A stretch of DNA of 64,000 nucleotides from Cytophagales bacterium (GTDB lineage Bacteria; Bacteroidota; Bacteroidia; Cytophagales; Cyclobacteriaceae): contig JANYHI010000042.1 in the NCBI GenBank assembly GCA_025359125.1, positions 124,001 through 188,000 on the forward strand, given 5' to 3'. The notes beneath the pieces were generated by a model. The model saw nothing but the letters and a program-made list of their open reading frames with translations, was not told the origin of the DNA and searched no databases. Each line of letters begins with the position of its first letter. Position 1 is the first letter of the stretch. Position numbers and translations under genes: made by a program. Below, piece after piece: positions 1 to 9,353 of the stretch.

Positions 1-2990
1 TTGCGCAAGGAAAGAGAGTGTTAATTGTGTGCCAAAAACGTGCTGCGTTAGATGTGGTATTCGCCCGCTTGCGCGAAAAAAATCTAACTGATTTTATTGC
101 CCTTGTTCACGATTATAAAACAGATCGCAAAGAAATATTTGAAAAAGCCAACAGACAAATTGAGCGGGTAGATGAATATAAAACCCGCAATATTAGTTTG
201 GATGCCATTCAACTCGACCGCCAGTTTTTTCAAACGGGTAAACGCATCGATCAAATTACAGAAGAACTGGAATCATTTCGCTCCTCGCTTTTTAGTGAAG
301 TGGATTGTGGTATTAGTGTTAAACAATTGTACTTGTCGTCTGATTTTAGCGAACCCTTTATCAATCTGAAACAAGAATGCCACCAATTTAAAACTGCTGA
401 GATAAAAGAGTTTACTCAAAAAGTGAAGAACTATTGTTTCTATGCAAATCGGTTAGTCACTGCTGATTATGTTTGGTTAGAGAGAAGATCTTTTTCAAAA
501 TATCAAGCCAGCGATCGACAGGTAATGGCTGAATGCCTGTACGAAATTCCAGTTTACTTCAATCAAGTAAAAGAAAATTTCTTTAAAAACTTTAATACGC
601 AATTAGATTGGGAACAGTGCGAAGCGTTGATCGATAGAAGACTAGAAGCTATTACTATAAAAGAATTGATTGCCACAGACGATCGCTATTTCTTTTTTCA
701 AAAAATGATTAGCGAATCGGAAGATGAAACTAGTGCGTTGTGGCTTGCAAATGTAGAGCGGGTGGTAATAGAGTGCTATGAGGCAGAAGGCATTGAACAG
801 ACTATCCCTTCTAATCAATTGGGGCAACTACAACAAGCCTTGTACAGAAGCATGAAGGCGAGGCGAAATTTAATTGGCCTAGTACGATGGGAATTATTTT
901 CTAAAGATAAATATTTGGTTAGGCGTGCATTGGTAGGAAATAAATTGGAGAGTACGAAAGAGGGATTCAAAACGTTAGAGAAAATGCTGGATCAGCGATT
1001 GAATCTGGAGCATAACCTCTCTAAACTGAAAATAAAAAACTGGCTCCTGCAAATTCCGGATGGCTCATCAAAAGCAGTAATCATTTCCTGGTTTGCCGAT
1101 CAGCAAAGTGCAATCAAAGCAAAGGGAATTATTGGTTCCATACGAGGAATTAAAAATTTGATTTCGCCTATTGGTCAAACCAGAAACCAGTTTTGTGGAA
1201 AGCTCGATATGTTATTTCAACTGGTTGCTCAACTTCCGGGTAAGAAAGACTATTGGCAACAATATCTTTTATCATCTCAGATTAGCAAGGTTACTCAAAA
1301 ACCTGAATACGCAAATCAGCTTCGAGAAACATTGCTGCACGATTTTGATTCATTAGTTGAATTTGATCTCTTAAAAGAAAGTTTGAATACTGAAGAGCAA
1401 TCAATCATTGAAAAATTGCACAATAAAATTGAAAGTTGGAAGGGCGAAAAATTAATAAAGCTTTTTGAAAATAGTATTTACCTCGCATGGATTGATAACC
1501 TAGAGATAAAGCATCCTGAGTTGAGAATGGCTTCTTCCGGAAAATTAAATTTATTAGAACAAGAACTGAAAGATTTAATTGTGCATAAGCACAACATCAG
1601 CACAGAAATTTTATTACTTCGCTCGCGCGAGCGAGTGACAGAAGACCTAGAATTTAATCGCTTAAACAACCGTGTTACTTACCGCGATCTTCAGTATCAG
1701 GTAACTAAAAAGAAAAAAATCTGGCCATTGAGAAAAGTGTTGTCAGATTTTGAAGATGATATATTCAGACTTCTTCCTTGTTGGCTCGCTTCGCCCGAAT
1801 CTGTTTCAGCCATCTTTCAGATGAAAGAAATTTTTGACTTGGTTATTTTTGATGAGGCTTCGCAATGTTATGCAGAGCGTGGCATACCTGCGCTCTTTCG
1901 TGGCAAGCAAGCAGTGGTAGCAGGAGACTCTCAACAACTAAGGCCAGGCGATTTTTACCAAACTCGTTGGCAAGAGGAAGACGAGGAACCGGATACAGAA
2001 GTAGATTCGCTACTAGAACTTTGTAATCGATACTTAACAAATGTGCAATTGCAAGGGCATTACAGAAGTAAGTCGATGGAGTTAATCGAATTTTCCAACA
2101 GGCACTTTTACCAAGGTAAATTGCAAATGCTGCCCGAATTGCAAATGGTAAATAAAAAAGAACCTGCTATTGACTATATTAAAGTAGAAGGCACTTGGAA
2201 AAATTACACTAATAACGAGGAAGCAGATAAAGTTGTTGAAGCGATTGCAGAGATGGTAAGTAAATTTCCTGAAAAGGAAATTGGAGTGATAACGTTTAAT
2301 GCACCGCAGCAATCGCTTATTCTTGATAAGCTGGAAGAAACATTTGCGATGTTAAGTAAACAAATTCCTGCTTCCTTATTTGTGAAAAATATTGAAAATG
2401 TACAAGGCGATGAGCGCGACATTATTATCTTTTCTATCGGCTATGCGCCCGACAAAAACGGAAGTGTTTCTGCGCAGTTTGGGAGTTTAAACATAAGTGG
2501 GGGAGAGAATCGATTAAATGTAGCAGTAAGTCGTGCGCGCGAAAAAATTATAGTGGTCACCAGTTTGTGGCCCGATCAACTTTCTGTTGGCGATACAAAA
2601 AATGAAGGACCTAAACTATTGAAAGCTTATTTGCAGTTTTCACTGGATGTATCAAAAGGGAAATTTTTATCACTCTCTGCTAGTGTAGATCAGCGGAACA
2701 CTTATCTCAAAAATAAAATTAAAGAATGGTTTACTGGTAAAGAATTTAAGATGGAGAGCAATGTGTTGCCATTTTATGATCTTACTGTGCGAAAAGAAGA
2801 ATTGTTGTTGGGGGCAATCTTAACTGACGATGATCTTTATTTTCAAAGTTTGTCGGCTAAGTCAATTTATGCGCTAGTGCCTCAGATGCTTGAAAAAAAC
2901 AACTGGCCTTTTCTTCAACTGTACAGCCGCAATTATTGGCAAGATAAAGATCGATTCTTTAATGAGATAGGAAAGTTTATCAACAAATAA
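1..2990 (+). CDS. SF1 (DNA2/UPF1-like) helicase, 5' truncated by window edge
   Basis: The frame is open to the left edge (codons AQGKR precede the first in-window GTG at 18), so the real start and the Walker A motif lie outside the window. The first residues (VLIVCQKRAALD) resemble motif Ia of superfamily 1 helicases. Further on are motif II as DEASQ, motif III as GDSQQLRP, motif V around QGDERDI and motif VI as NVAVSRAREK. About 600 residues of mostly helical sequence separate motifs Ia and II, as in the large DNA2/NAM7-like helicases. About 150 residues follow motif VI. Expected activity is ATP-dependent DNA or RNA unwinding; the substrate cannot be read. Helicase family confidence is high; cellular role is unknown. 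A bidirectional hairpin follows the stop. Confidence 0.88.
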   Translation, partial: AQGKRVLIVCQKRAALDVVFARLREKNLTDFIALVHDYKTDRKEIFEKANRQIERVDEYKTRNISLDAIQLDRQFFQTGKRIDQITEELESFRSSLFSEVDCGISVKQLYLSSDFSEPFINLKQECHQFKTAEIKEFTQKVKNYCFYANRLVTADYVWLERRSFSKYQASDRQVMAECLYEIPVYFNQVKENFFKNFNTQLDWEQCEALIDRRLEAITIKELIATDDRYFFFQKMISESEDETSALWLANVERVVIECYEAEGIEQTIPSNQLGQLQQALYRSMKARRNLIGLVRWELFSKDKYLVRRALVGNKLESTKEGFKTLEKMLDQRLNLEHNLSKLKIKNWLLQIPDGSSKAVIISWFADQQSAIKAKGIIGSIRGIKNLISPIGQTRNQFCGKLDMLFQLVAQLPGKKDYWQQYLLSSQISKVTQKPEYANQLRETLLHDFDSLVEFDLLKESLNTEEQSIIEKLHNKIESWKGEKLIKLFENSIYLAWIDNLEIKHPELRMASSGKLNLLEQELKDLIVHKHNISTEILLLRSRERVTEDLEFNRLNNRVTYRDLQYQVTKKKKIWPLRKVLSDFEDDIFRLLPCWLASPESVSAIFQMKEIFDLVIFDEASQCYAERGIPALFRGKQAVVAGDSQQLRPGDFYQTRWQEEDEEPDTEVDSLLELCNRYLTNVQLQGHYRSKSMELIEFSNRHFYQGKLQMLPELQMVNKKEPAIDYIKVEGTWKNYTNNEEADKVVEAIAEMVSKFPEKEIGVITFNAPQQSLILDKLEETFAMLSKQIPASLFVKNIENVQGDERDIIIFSIGYAPDKNGSVSAQFGSLNISGGENRLNVAVSRAREKIIVVTSLWPDQLSVGDTKNEGPKLLKAYLQFSLDVSKGKFLSLSASVDQRNTYLKNKIKEWFTGKEFKMESNVLPFYDLTVRKEELLLGAILTDDDLYFQSLSAKSIYALVPQMLEKNNWPFLQLYSRNYWQDKDRFFNEIGKFINK

Positions 2991-3024
2991 AAAAAAGCCG
3001 GTAGCAATTTGCTCCGGCTTATCT
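2991..3024. terminator. Bidirectional Rho-independent terminator
   Basis: AAGCCGG (2995-3001) pairs with CCGGCTT (3014-3020) across a 12-nt loop, preceded by an A run. It lies between the convergent helicase gene and the minus-strand gene ending at 3042. The A run upstream reads as a T run on the minus strand, so it suits that direction best. Confidence 0.7.
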
Positions 3025-3041
3025 TCGAAAAACTTTAGCGT

Positions 3042-4280
3042 TTATTGTTCTGCACCCTTCTTCTCTGATATTTTTTGCAACGCGGCATCTTTGGTAAGCT
3101 TGCCTGATGAATAGTCTTTCAACACACTATTTTTTATCGTTAGCTCAAGTGTAGATGGAATTTGACATCCACGGCAACGGGTAAGAACAATATTGAGAAT
3201 TAGATTTTCATCGTCTTTTAAACTTTTCAAGGTTTTACCATATTCCAGCATATCTTCTTTAATACTCTTGGCAAATTTCGGATAAAGTTCTTTTACTTTT
3301 TTATCGCGTGTTTCCTGATCTACCTCATTGAGGCTAACGGTTGGCATCGACCAAAAATCTTCTCCTTGCTGATTGCTAGAATACACCTGCATGTAGTAGA
3401 TCACTCCAAAATCTTTCAATCGCTCGTAGTACGTGTTTTCCTGAGTAAAGAAAGTTTTAGATAAATCGCTGCGATATAATCGGTTGAAAATGCTTGATAG
3501 TAATTCTAAATCAGGCTGCAGTTCACTTTCTGTTTTGGTGTTTACTATTTTTAGTTTACCAAACAATTGATCGCGATTGATTTTGCCTTGTTTGTATTGC
3601 GATACATCTGCTTTTGTTACTTCAACATTTAAATAGGCAGCCGGATTTTGATTATTAAATTGCCCGAACCACATCCTGTCATTTTCGCCACGATTGGTGA
3701 TGATGATTCTTTCGGTTGGTGAGAGTTGCCCAATCAAATCACCATAGTCGGCAATAAAATCTTTCACTGCTTTCAGCGTTCGTTCACTTGATTCTTCTTG
3801 AAGACTATCGCGATTTAATTTTGATTTATTTTTAGATCTAGCTCCTTTAGCAGTTCTTCCATCTGCGCCCGCCATTTTTGGAGCTACCCCTTTTTTATCA
3901 ACCGTTGCCATCCCATTCTCATTCCCTTGCCGAATAACAGTTACACCTTCCTCATCGGTGTTGCTAAAAGAATAGGAGAAGCTTCCCTGCCCATCAGGAA
4001 ATACAGCAACAGGCGTATCAAAATTTCCGAAATAGAAATCAGATTGCATGTTGGGCAGCGTAAAAGTTACACCATATCCTTCCCGATAAGTTGCTTTTAC
4101 TTCAATCGGAAAAAAAGAACGTTTATCAAATTGTTGCTTGATCATCGTGCTCAGCACATTGGCTGCCACTTCAATATCGCGTTGCATGCGCTCTTCGTCT
4201 ACTTTGTTTTGAGCAAAGGTGTTGATCGCAAACAGCATCAATGCTAAAATCATCTTCACATTTCTTTCTATAGTTTTCAT
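3042..4280 (-). CDS. Secreted protein of unknown function, third gene of an ECF sigma operon
   Basis: The 412-residue product starts with a typical signal peptide ending near NTFAQ, so it is probably periplasmic or surface-exposed. No enzymatic family is recognised. It has a basic stretch near residues 140-160 and a CRGC pair of cysteines near residue 370. It begins 12 bases after the anti-sigma-like gene and is probably co-transcribed with it and the sigma factor. By position it may be the effector or sensor of that regulatory unit; this is inference only. Confidence 0.75.
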   Translation of the reverse strand: MKTIERNVKMILALMLFAINTFAQNKVDEERMQRDIEVAANVLSTMIKQQFDKRSFFPIEVKATYREGYGVTFTLPNMQSDFYFGNFDTPVAVFPDGQGSFSYSFSNTDEEGVTVIRQGNENGMATVDKKGVAPKMAGADGRTAKGARSKNKSKLNRDSLQEESSERTLKAVKDFIADYGDLIGQLSPTERIIITNRGENDRMWFGQFNNQNPAAYLNVEVTKADVSQYKQGKINRDQLFGKLKIVNTKTESELQPDLELLSSIFNRLYRSDLSKTFFTQENTYYERLKDFGVIYYMQVYSSNQQGEDFWSMPTVSLNEVDQETRDKKVKELYPKFAKSIKEDMLEYGKTLKSLKDDENLILNIVLTRCRGCQIPSTLELTIKNSVLKDYSSGKLTKDAALQKISEKKGAEQ

Positions 4281-4292
4281 ACTACTTTATTT

Positions 4293-5135
4293 TTAATAAC
4301 TGTTTTTATTGATTTTGCTTACCGGACTAGAAATGATACTGGCCAATATCTGTTCTGTCTCCTGCTTAAATTGATCTGTATTTTTTTCGATGCTCGTTAC
4401 CCGTGTTTGCAACATCATCAAATCTTGTCTGCGTTGTTCTTTCAAGTATTCCGAAAAATCAACTAATAAACCTTCGGTATATTTTTTTTGATCGGCCGCG
4501 GAAAGCTGAAAGTAATCTTTCATCAACTTTAGGTTATCGTTTTGCAAACTGGCCACAAACCCGCGCACTTGTTCTTGCGATGCATCCGATGCTGTTTTCA
4601 TCAGCGCATCTATTTTCTTTGAATTCTGCGCTAAGTTGTAGCTAATCGATTGACTCAATCGCTTTTGATCTTCAGTCCAGTTGGTAGTAATCACCTCATT
4701 ATTGTTAGCTAAAGATGATTGAATCATTTCCTGCACTTTCTCTTCTGTTAACGAAGGTTGGATCAATGGAGTAGGCTGTTCCTTCTTTCCACTAAAACTA
4801 ATTTTCAGTTCGCCTTCGGTATAATTGATTTCGGTGCCTAACAATTTACCCGCAACCATTATAAACAGAAGCGATGCTGCTATACTCATAACAGTTTTGA
4901 AGTAACTGTTTTGCCAGAACGATACCACTTTGGTGTCGTCCATAAAAATGGGTGGAGCAATTACTTCTTTGTCTTGCACTTGTGCGAGTACATTTTTTGT
5001 ATAGCCAAGCGACTGAAGTTTTTTTAACTCCTCAGGGTTGGCCTCCAAATATGCATGCACTTTGCTGGCTTCGGCAGCGCTTAGCTCACCATACAGGTAA
5101 GAAATCAAAGCGCCCTCGTCTGGTTTATAATTCAT
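4293..5135 (-). CDS. Putative membrane-anchored anti-sigma factor
   Basis: The 280-residue protein has a cytoplasmic N-terminus (YLYGELSAAEASKVHAYLEA) of the kind seen in Bacteroidota anti-sigma factors, followed by one membrane segment near residues 78-98 and a helical, coiled-coil-prone periplasmic part. The N-terminal segment lacks the HxxxCxxC of zinc anti-sigma factors. Its start overlaps the sigma gene by 11 bases, which suggests translational coupling. Expected role: sequester the ECF sigma factor until an envelope signal arrives. Inferred mainly from gene context and topology. Confidence 0.7.
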   Translation of the reverse strand: MNYKPDEGALISYLYGELSAAEASKVHAYLEANPEELKKLQSLGYTKNVLAQVQDKEVIAPPIFMDDTKVVSFWQNSYFKTVMSIAASLLFIMVAGKLLGTEINYTEGELKISFSGKKEQPTPLIQPSLTEEKVQEMIQSSLANNNEVITTNWTEDQKRLSQSISYNLAQNSKKIDALMKTASDASQEQVRGFVASLQNDNLKLMKDYFQLSAADQKKYTEGLLVDFSEYLKEQRRQDLMMLQTRVTSIEKNTDQFKQETEQILASIISSPVSKINKNSY

Positions 5136-5754
5136 AACCTATTGTTTCTTTCGTAATCTTCTTTTCTTCCAAAATCTTTTTCAATCCCTCCAGCCCATAA
5201 TACATTCTGGATTTCACTGTGTTTTCAGAGATGTTCAGTGTTTCAGCAATCTCTCTGAATTTTAATCCCTCATACTCTTTCATAATTACCACCTCGCGTT
5301 GCTCGGCACTCAGTTCCATCAAACATTTCTGCAGTATGTCCGATAATTCTGAATGTCGTAATTGCCTTTCGGGGTTTTCTCTGCGATGATGACTTTCTTC
5401 CCACCTATAACTTTCTTCACTTTCGCCTGGCCGCATATTATCTAGCGACAGCGCCCGATTGTTTTTTTTCTTCCTGGCCTCTTCTCTACAATAATTTACA
5501 GCAATGGTGTAGAGCCAAGATTTAAATCGCGTAACTTCTTGCAACCTTGCTATGTTTTTATGCATACTGATGAAAGTCTTTTGCGATACTTCCATGGCCA
5601 GGTCGTGGTCGAAGAAAAATTTATAGCTGAAATTATAAATTCGCTTGTACCACAACTGCACCAGTTTCCCTTGGGCATTCTTGTCCCCTTCGCGGGCCCG
5701 GGCGATGAGGGAGTCAGAGTGCATCATTGCAATGTCGAGTAGAGTTTCGGCCAC
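5125..5754 (-). CDS. ECF-type RNA polymerase sigma-70 factor
   Basis: Region 2 is seen around residues 30-100 (LVQLWYKRIYNFSYKFF and FKSWLYTIAVNYCREEARK). Region 4 is at residues 145-200 (LSAEQREVVIMKEYEGLKF, then REIAETLNISENTVKSR, the helix-turn-helix). There is no region 3, as is normal for ECF factors. The long start is GTG; an ATG at 5724 (MHSDSLIARAREGD) fits the usual family N-terminus better. It heads a three-gene unit with an anti-sigma-like protein and a secreted protein. Target promoters cannot be read from this window. Confidence 0.92.
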   Translation of the reverse strand: MAETLLDIAMMHSDSLIARAREGDKNAQGKLVQLWYKRIYNFSYKFFFDHDLAMEVSQKTFISMHKNIARLQEVTRFKSWLYTIAVNYCREEARKKKNNRALSLDNMRPGESEESYRWEESHHRRENPERQLRHSELSDILQKCLMELSAEQREVVIMKEYEGLKFREIAETLNISENTVKSRMYYGLEGLKKILEEKKITKETIGYEL

Positions 5755-5956
5755 ATCAGCAGGTTTGTGCTATAAAGATGGAGGATTATAGGAAATAGTT
5801 TTAAGGAAGCTATAAATTTGATATTGGATAAACTTGAAGCCTTTATATCATAATGCCATTTAATAGAAATTTTTCGTTGAATAGGTGGCTTAGAATCTTA
5901 ATGCATATTTAATGTCTTTCTTTTGTTGTCATTTCATTAATTTGCTTAAAATAAAT

Positions 5957-6580
5957 ATGAAAAACATCAAAACTTTGCTACTATCTTTTCTTCTAGTAAT
6001 AATTAGCTCAATTTTTCTATTTGGTCAGGAGAGGGCTATTGTAGGAAAAATATTAGATGGGAATACAGACTTACCATTAAACAATGCACAAATCAAAATT
6101 AAGAATTCTTCTGTCGTTACAGATTCGTTGGGCATTTTCAAAATTAGAGCTAGCCTTGGCGATACTCTTAAGGTGTTTAGCGTTGATCATGTAGATGGAC
6201 TAATTATTATTTCAAGTCAATCTGATCTTATCATAAAATTAAATCATATCCAGAAAACTGATGATAGGGTTTATTCATTTGTTGATGAAAGTGCGGAACC
6301 AAAAAATGGTATGAGGGAATTATTTGAACAACTAGGCCAGCACTTGGTTTATCCTGCAGAAGCAAGAAGAAATGCAATTAGTGGAGAGGTCGTCTTATAT
6401 ATTATAATTGGGCGCGAAGGTGAAATTCAGGAAATGGGTATTGTAAAGGGCATTGGTTTTGGATGTGATGAAGCTGCCTTAGCGGCATTACGAGCTTCAA
6501 CAGTAAAGTGGAAACCAGCAATTAAGGATGGAAAAAAAGTGCGATCAAAACTTAAATTGCCGTTAAAATTTAAGATATAG
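5957..6580 (+). CDS. Secreted protein with carboxypeptidase-regulatory-like and TonB C-terminal domains
   Basis: The ATG at 5957 is preferred over the upstream in-frame start at 5912 because it puts a clean signal peptide (MKNIKTLLLSFLLV...) at the N-terminus. After cleavage comes a beta-sandwich segment of the CarboxypepD_reg type (GKILDGNTDLPLNNAQIKIK, then VTDSLGIFKI). The last 90 residues are a TonB C-terminal domain (YPAEARRNAISGEV, AALAALRASTVKWKPA). Unlike true TonB it has no N-terminal anchor followed by a Pro-rich linker. Such proteins are common in Bacteroidota; the partner receptor is unknown. It is transcribed away from the ECF operon. Confidence 0.82.
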   Translation: MKNIKTLLLSFLLVIISSIFLFGQERAIVGKILDGNTDLPLNNAQIKIKNSSVVTDSLGIFKIRASLGDTLKVFSVDHVDGLIIISSQSDLIIKLNHIQKTDDRVYSFVDESAEPKNGMRELFEQLGQHLVYPAEARRNAISGEVVLYIIIGREGEIQEMGIVKGIGFGCDEAALAALRASTVKWKPAIKDGKKVRSKLKLPLKFKI

Positions 6581-6652
6581 AAGTAATCAAATGCTGCAAT
6601 TTGGTCTGGCTCTAAAATAAGGACAATCTGATAGAATTATGTTTCATCAGAT

Positions 6653-6660
6653 TATCTTTA
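6653..6660 (+). promoter_or_regulatory. Possible -7 element (TATCTTTA) close to a start codon
   Basis: TATCTTTA matches seven of eight positions of the Bacteroidota -7 consensus TAnnTTTG. It ends 6 bases before the ATG at 6667, so a transcript would have almost no leader. No clear -33 TTG was found at the usual spacing, so this is tentative. Confidence 0.3.
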
Positions 6661-6666
6661 CCACCC

Positions 6667-7434
6667 ATGAAAAGACTGATCTCTGTTCTAATACGCTATG
6701 TGCCTCGTAAATACCTTCAACTTTTTAGCGGAGTAGGATTAAAAGCACTCGGTATTTTTTATGCAGGTAACAAAGTAGAATGCCCTATCTGCAAAAGTCA
6801 TTACCGTCAATTTTTGCCTTATGGCAGAATCAACCCCAGACCAAATGCACTTTGCCCAAATTGCTTAAGTCTTGAAAGGCATCGGCTGATTTGGTTATAT
6901 ATACAAGAGAAAACGAATTTCTTTCAAGCCAAATTGAATATACTACACATTGCTCCAGAGCCATGCTTTATGAAGCGTTTCGAGAAGCAACATGGCGATA
7001 CGTACATAACCGCAGACATTGAATCGCCTTTGGCTAAAGTAAAAATGGATATTCACCAAATCCCTTTCGGGGAAAATCATTTTGATGTGGTGTTGTGCAA
7101 TCATGTGCTAGAGCATGTGGAGAATGATATCAAAGCAATGACCGAAATCAAGCGGGTATTAAAACCAGGAGGCTGGGCAATTCTACAAGTGCCGTTTTTT
7201 TCGCCTGTACCTGATGTTACATTCGAAGATGCTTCAATTACCGATCCGCGCGAGCGAGAAAAAATATTTGGCCAAGATGATCATGTGAGAATGTTTGGAA
7301 AAGATTATAGTAAAAGAATTGAACGAGCTGGATTAAAAGCCGAAGCGAATAAGTTTGCTTCTGAACTTGGGGAGACATCGGCATTTAGAAATGGGATAGA
7401 GAAGAACGAAATTCTCTACATAGGCCGAAAATAA
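6667..7434 (+). CDS. SAM-dependent methyltransferase (type 11) with N-terminal zinc-ribbon-like segment
   Basis: The 255-residue protein begins with an amphipathic stretch, then CPICKSHYRQF and CPNCLSLERHRLIW, two CxxC pairs (residues 39-67) likely to bind zinc. The methyltransferase core follows: LNILHIAPEP (motif I region, altered from the usual ExGxGxG), TADIES, and FDVVLCNHVLEHVEND (motif IV), then LKPGGWAILQVPF. This is the class of methyltransferases often found near glycan genes, but here it stands alone, so the substrate is unknown. Confidence 0.85.
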   Translation: MKRLISVLIRYVPRKYLQLFSGVGLKALGIFYAGNKVECPICKSHYRQFLPYGRINPRPNALCPNCLSLERHRLIWLYIQEKTNFFQAKLNILHIAPEPCFMKRFEKQHGDTYITADIESPLAKVKMDIHQIPFGENHFDVVLCNHVLEHVENDIKAMTEIKRVLKPGGWAILQVPFFSPVPDVTFEDASITDPREREKIFGQDDHVRMFGKDYSKRIERAGLKAEANKFASELGETSAFRNGIEKNEILYIGRK

Positions 7435-7675
7435 AAATACCCGCTTTCTAAGGCGCACCGTAAAATCGTAGATCTATTCATTTAAAGGCTATGCATTAGA
7501 AACTACACGATTGATAATCAATTTTTTCAATTACATCAATACATAATAAACTATTCGGAGAACAAGCTGTTACAATAACAGATTTTTAGAGAGGCCTTAA
7601 TAAAACAAATTTAGATTTTAAAAATCCAAATGGAAGGTCTAGTTCGTAGATGATAAAAACCAATTAAACTCAATT
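7435..7675. other. Intergenic region with two small hairpins
   Basis: No open frame of note. CTGTTA and TAACAG (7567-7581) form a 6-bp hairpin with a 3-base loop followed by a T-rich stretch, a weak terminator candidate for the methyltransferase gene. An imperfect palindrome at 7609-7631 lies upstream of the CHRD gene. No convincing TAnnTTTG box was found. Confidence 0.4.
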
Positions 7676-8842
7676 ATGGAACCAAACAATCAAATTATGT
7701 CATTTAAAAAATTATTTAAGGTGCTGGCGTACTCGGTATGTTTCACAGCTTTTACCGCATTTGTTACGGGTTGCTCAAAGGATAATGCTATCCCTGCAGC
7801 CAATACTGTTTCGTTCAAAGATGTGTCTGTTTCATCTGCTCAAGAAATTCCAGCGAATAGCTCAACCGCTACTGGGGTGCTAAATGTGGATTATGACAAG
7901 AACACAAAATCTTTGAAATACACTATTACTTATTCTGGACTAACGCCTACCGCTATGCATTTTCACAAGGGAGCAGTTGGGGTTGCGGGTGGAGTTGAGA
8001 AGGAAATCGTAGGACCTTATTCTTCAGGCATGACAGGAACTATTACACTGTCAGCAGCTCAGGAAACTGATCTTTTGGCTAATAATTGGTACCTGAATAT
8101 TCACACAACTGCCAATTCAGCGGGTGAAATCAGAGGTCAAGTGGTGCCAAACACAACGGTCGTGTTTGCTAATATTTCGCTTTCAGGCAAGCAAGAAGTT
8201 CCGAGTAATACTTCTACCACAACTGGTGTATTCAATGGTTTGTATGATAAATCAACAAAAAAGGTTACTTATTCTGTATCCGTAACTGGTGCTACCCCTT
8301 CAGCAATGCATTTGCACAATGCAAAGGTCGGAAAAAATGGAGATGTTATAGTTGAACTGGTAGGAACAAGCGGAACTACCACTGCTTTGACTGCCGCTCA
8401 GGAAACGGAGTTGTTAGCTGGTAATTTTTACTTCAACGCGCATACTGCGGCCTTTGCAAATGGCGAAATAAGGGGTCAAATAGTAAGTGATAATATGGTT
8501 GTTTTCAGTAATATTTTGAGCGGGGCAAATGAAGCTCCTACTGCAAATAATTCAACAGCCACAGGCACTGTGTATGCTCTGTACAATAAATTTACTAAAG
8601 CATTAGCGTATGTTGTAACTTATTCTAACCTTACTCCTACCGCTATGCATTTTCATAAGGGTGCAGTTGGAGTTGCTGGTGGTGTAGAAATAGAAATACC
8701 AGCTCCTTATAGTTCTGGTATGTCGGGTAGTGTTACCCTTACTGCAGCGCAAGAAACTGATTTACTAACTCAATTGTGGTATGTAAACGTGCATAGTGCA
8801 AACTTTGCCGGTGGCGAAGTACGCGCTCAATTAGTAAAATAA
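7676..8842 (+). CDS. Lipoprotein with three tandem CHRD domains
   Basis: A signal sequence ends in the lipobox AFVTGC (Cys at residue 33), so the protein is probably a membrane-anchored lipoprotein. An internal ATG at 7697 would give a more usual signal length. Three CHRD repeats of about 115 residues follow (near residues 43-158, 160-275, 276-388), each with a central TPxAMHxHxxxVG motif and an AAQETxLL...NxH...GEIRGQ ending. Repeats 1 and 3 are nearly identical (MHFHKGAVGVAGGVE), indicating recent internal duplication. CHRD domains were named from chordin; their bacterial role is unclear. A strong terminator follows directly. Confidence 0.9.
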   Translation: MEPNNQIMSFKKLFKVLAYSVCFTAFTAFVTGCSKDNAIPAANTVSFKDVSVSSAQEIPANSSTATGVLNVDYDKNTKSLKYTITYSGLTPTAMHFHKGAVGVAGGVEKEIVGPYSSGMTGTITLSAAQETDLLANNWYLNIHTTANSAGEIRGQVVPNTTVVFANISLSGKQEVPSNTSTTTGVFNGLYDKSTKKVTYSVSVTGATPSAMHLHNAKVGKNGDVIVELVGTSGTTTALTAAQETELLAGNFYFNAHTAAFANGEIRGQIVSDNMVVFSNILSGANEAPTANNSTATGTVYALYNKFTKALAYVVTYSNLTPTAMHFHKGAVGVAGGVEIEIPAPYSSGMSGSVTLTAAQETDLLTQLWYVNVHSANFAGGEVRAQLVK

Positions 8843-8854
8843 CTTAGGCAAAAT

Positions 8855-8895
8855 AAAAAAAGGTATTGTTCTTTTCTTGAACAATACCTTTTTTA
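8855..8895 (+). terminator. Strong Rho-independent terminator after the CHRD gene
   Basis: AGGTATTGTTC (8861-8871) pairs perfectly with GAACAATACCT (8879-8889), loop of 7 bases, extended by A:T pairs on both sides and followed by a T run. It begins 12 bases after the stop at 8842. Confidence 0.9.
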
Positions 8896-8926
8896 TATTT
8901 AAATCTTGCTTGAAAATTTAAACAAA

Positions 8927-9319
8927 ATGAAATTACAGTATAACTTTTTCGCTTACTTAATTGCTCTATTAATTCCTGTAGGGTGTACGTATGATAAAGC
9001 CTTAGATGCTGGCCCTGTGATACCATTTGTTAGCTATAAAGACGAGATAAAGCCTATCATCGTGGCCAATTGTTATCAATGCCATTCTTCAACATCAACC
9101 GATCCTAAGCGTCCGGGTTATGCTTTTTTTGATGACTTCAATGAATTACAACGCTATGCTTTAAAACCAAGTACGAATCCAAATTTTAACGGCACTAAGT
9201 TGCAGGCGCGGATAAGGCATAAGGAAAGTCCGGGTATGCCTTTTGAAAAATCTCCTTTGCCAGAGGTAGAAATCGTATTGATAGAAAACTGGATAAGAGG
9301 AGGTGCGCTAAATAATTAA
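8927..9319 (+). CDS. Heme-c-binding lipoprotein (planctomycete-type cytochrome c-like)
   Basis: The ATG at 8927 is chosen over the in-frame start at 8906 because it gives a normal lipoprotein signal ending at IPVGC. The short mature part has one CxxCH heme motif (NCYQCHSS) shortly after the N-terminus and GMPFEKSPLP later, whose Met may be the distal ligand, then a C-terminal helix (IVLIENWIRGGA). This pattern is usual for small outer-membrane heme proteins in Bacteroidota. It lies just before a DUF5777 barrel gene, so the two may form a membrane-bound redox unit; this is inference. Confidence 0.82.
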   Translation: MKLQYNFFAYLIALLIPVGCTYDKALDAGPVIPFVSYKDEIKPIIVANCYQCHSSTSTDPKRPGYAFFDDFNELQRYALKPSTNPNFNGTKLQARIRHKESPGMPFEKSPLPEVEIVLIENWIRGGALNN

Positions 9320-9353
9320 TGTTTTATTTATTTTTTAAATTAACGGCTTGAGC

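Noticed and set aside
7676-8842. Tandem repeats in the CHRD gene as a mobile or CRISPR-like array
   Set aside because: The repeats are in frame, about 345 bases each, and correspond to protein domains; there are no short regular spacers.
8844-9026. 60-codon minus-strand ORF after the CHRD gene
   Set aside because: It covers the strong terminator and the start of the heme lipoprotein gene; it is an antisense shadow.
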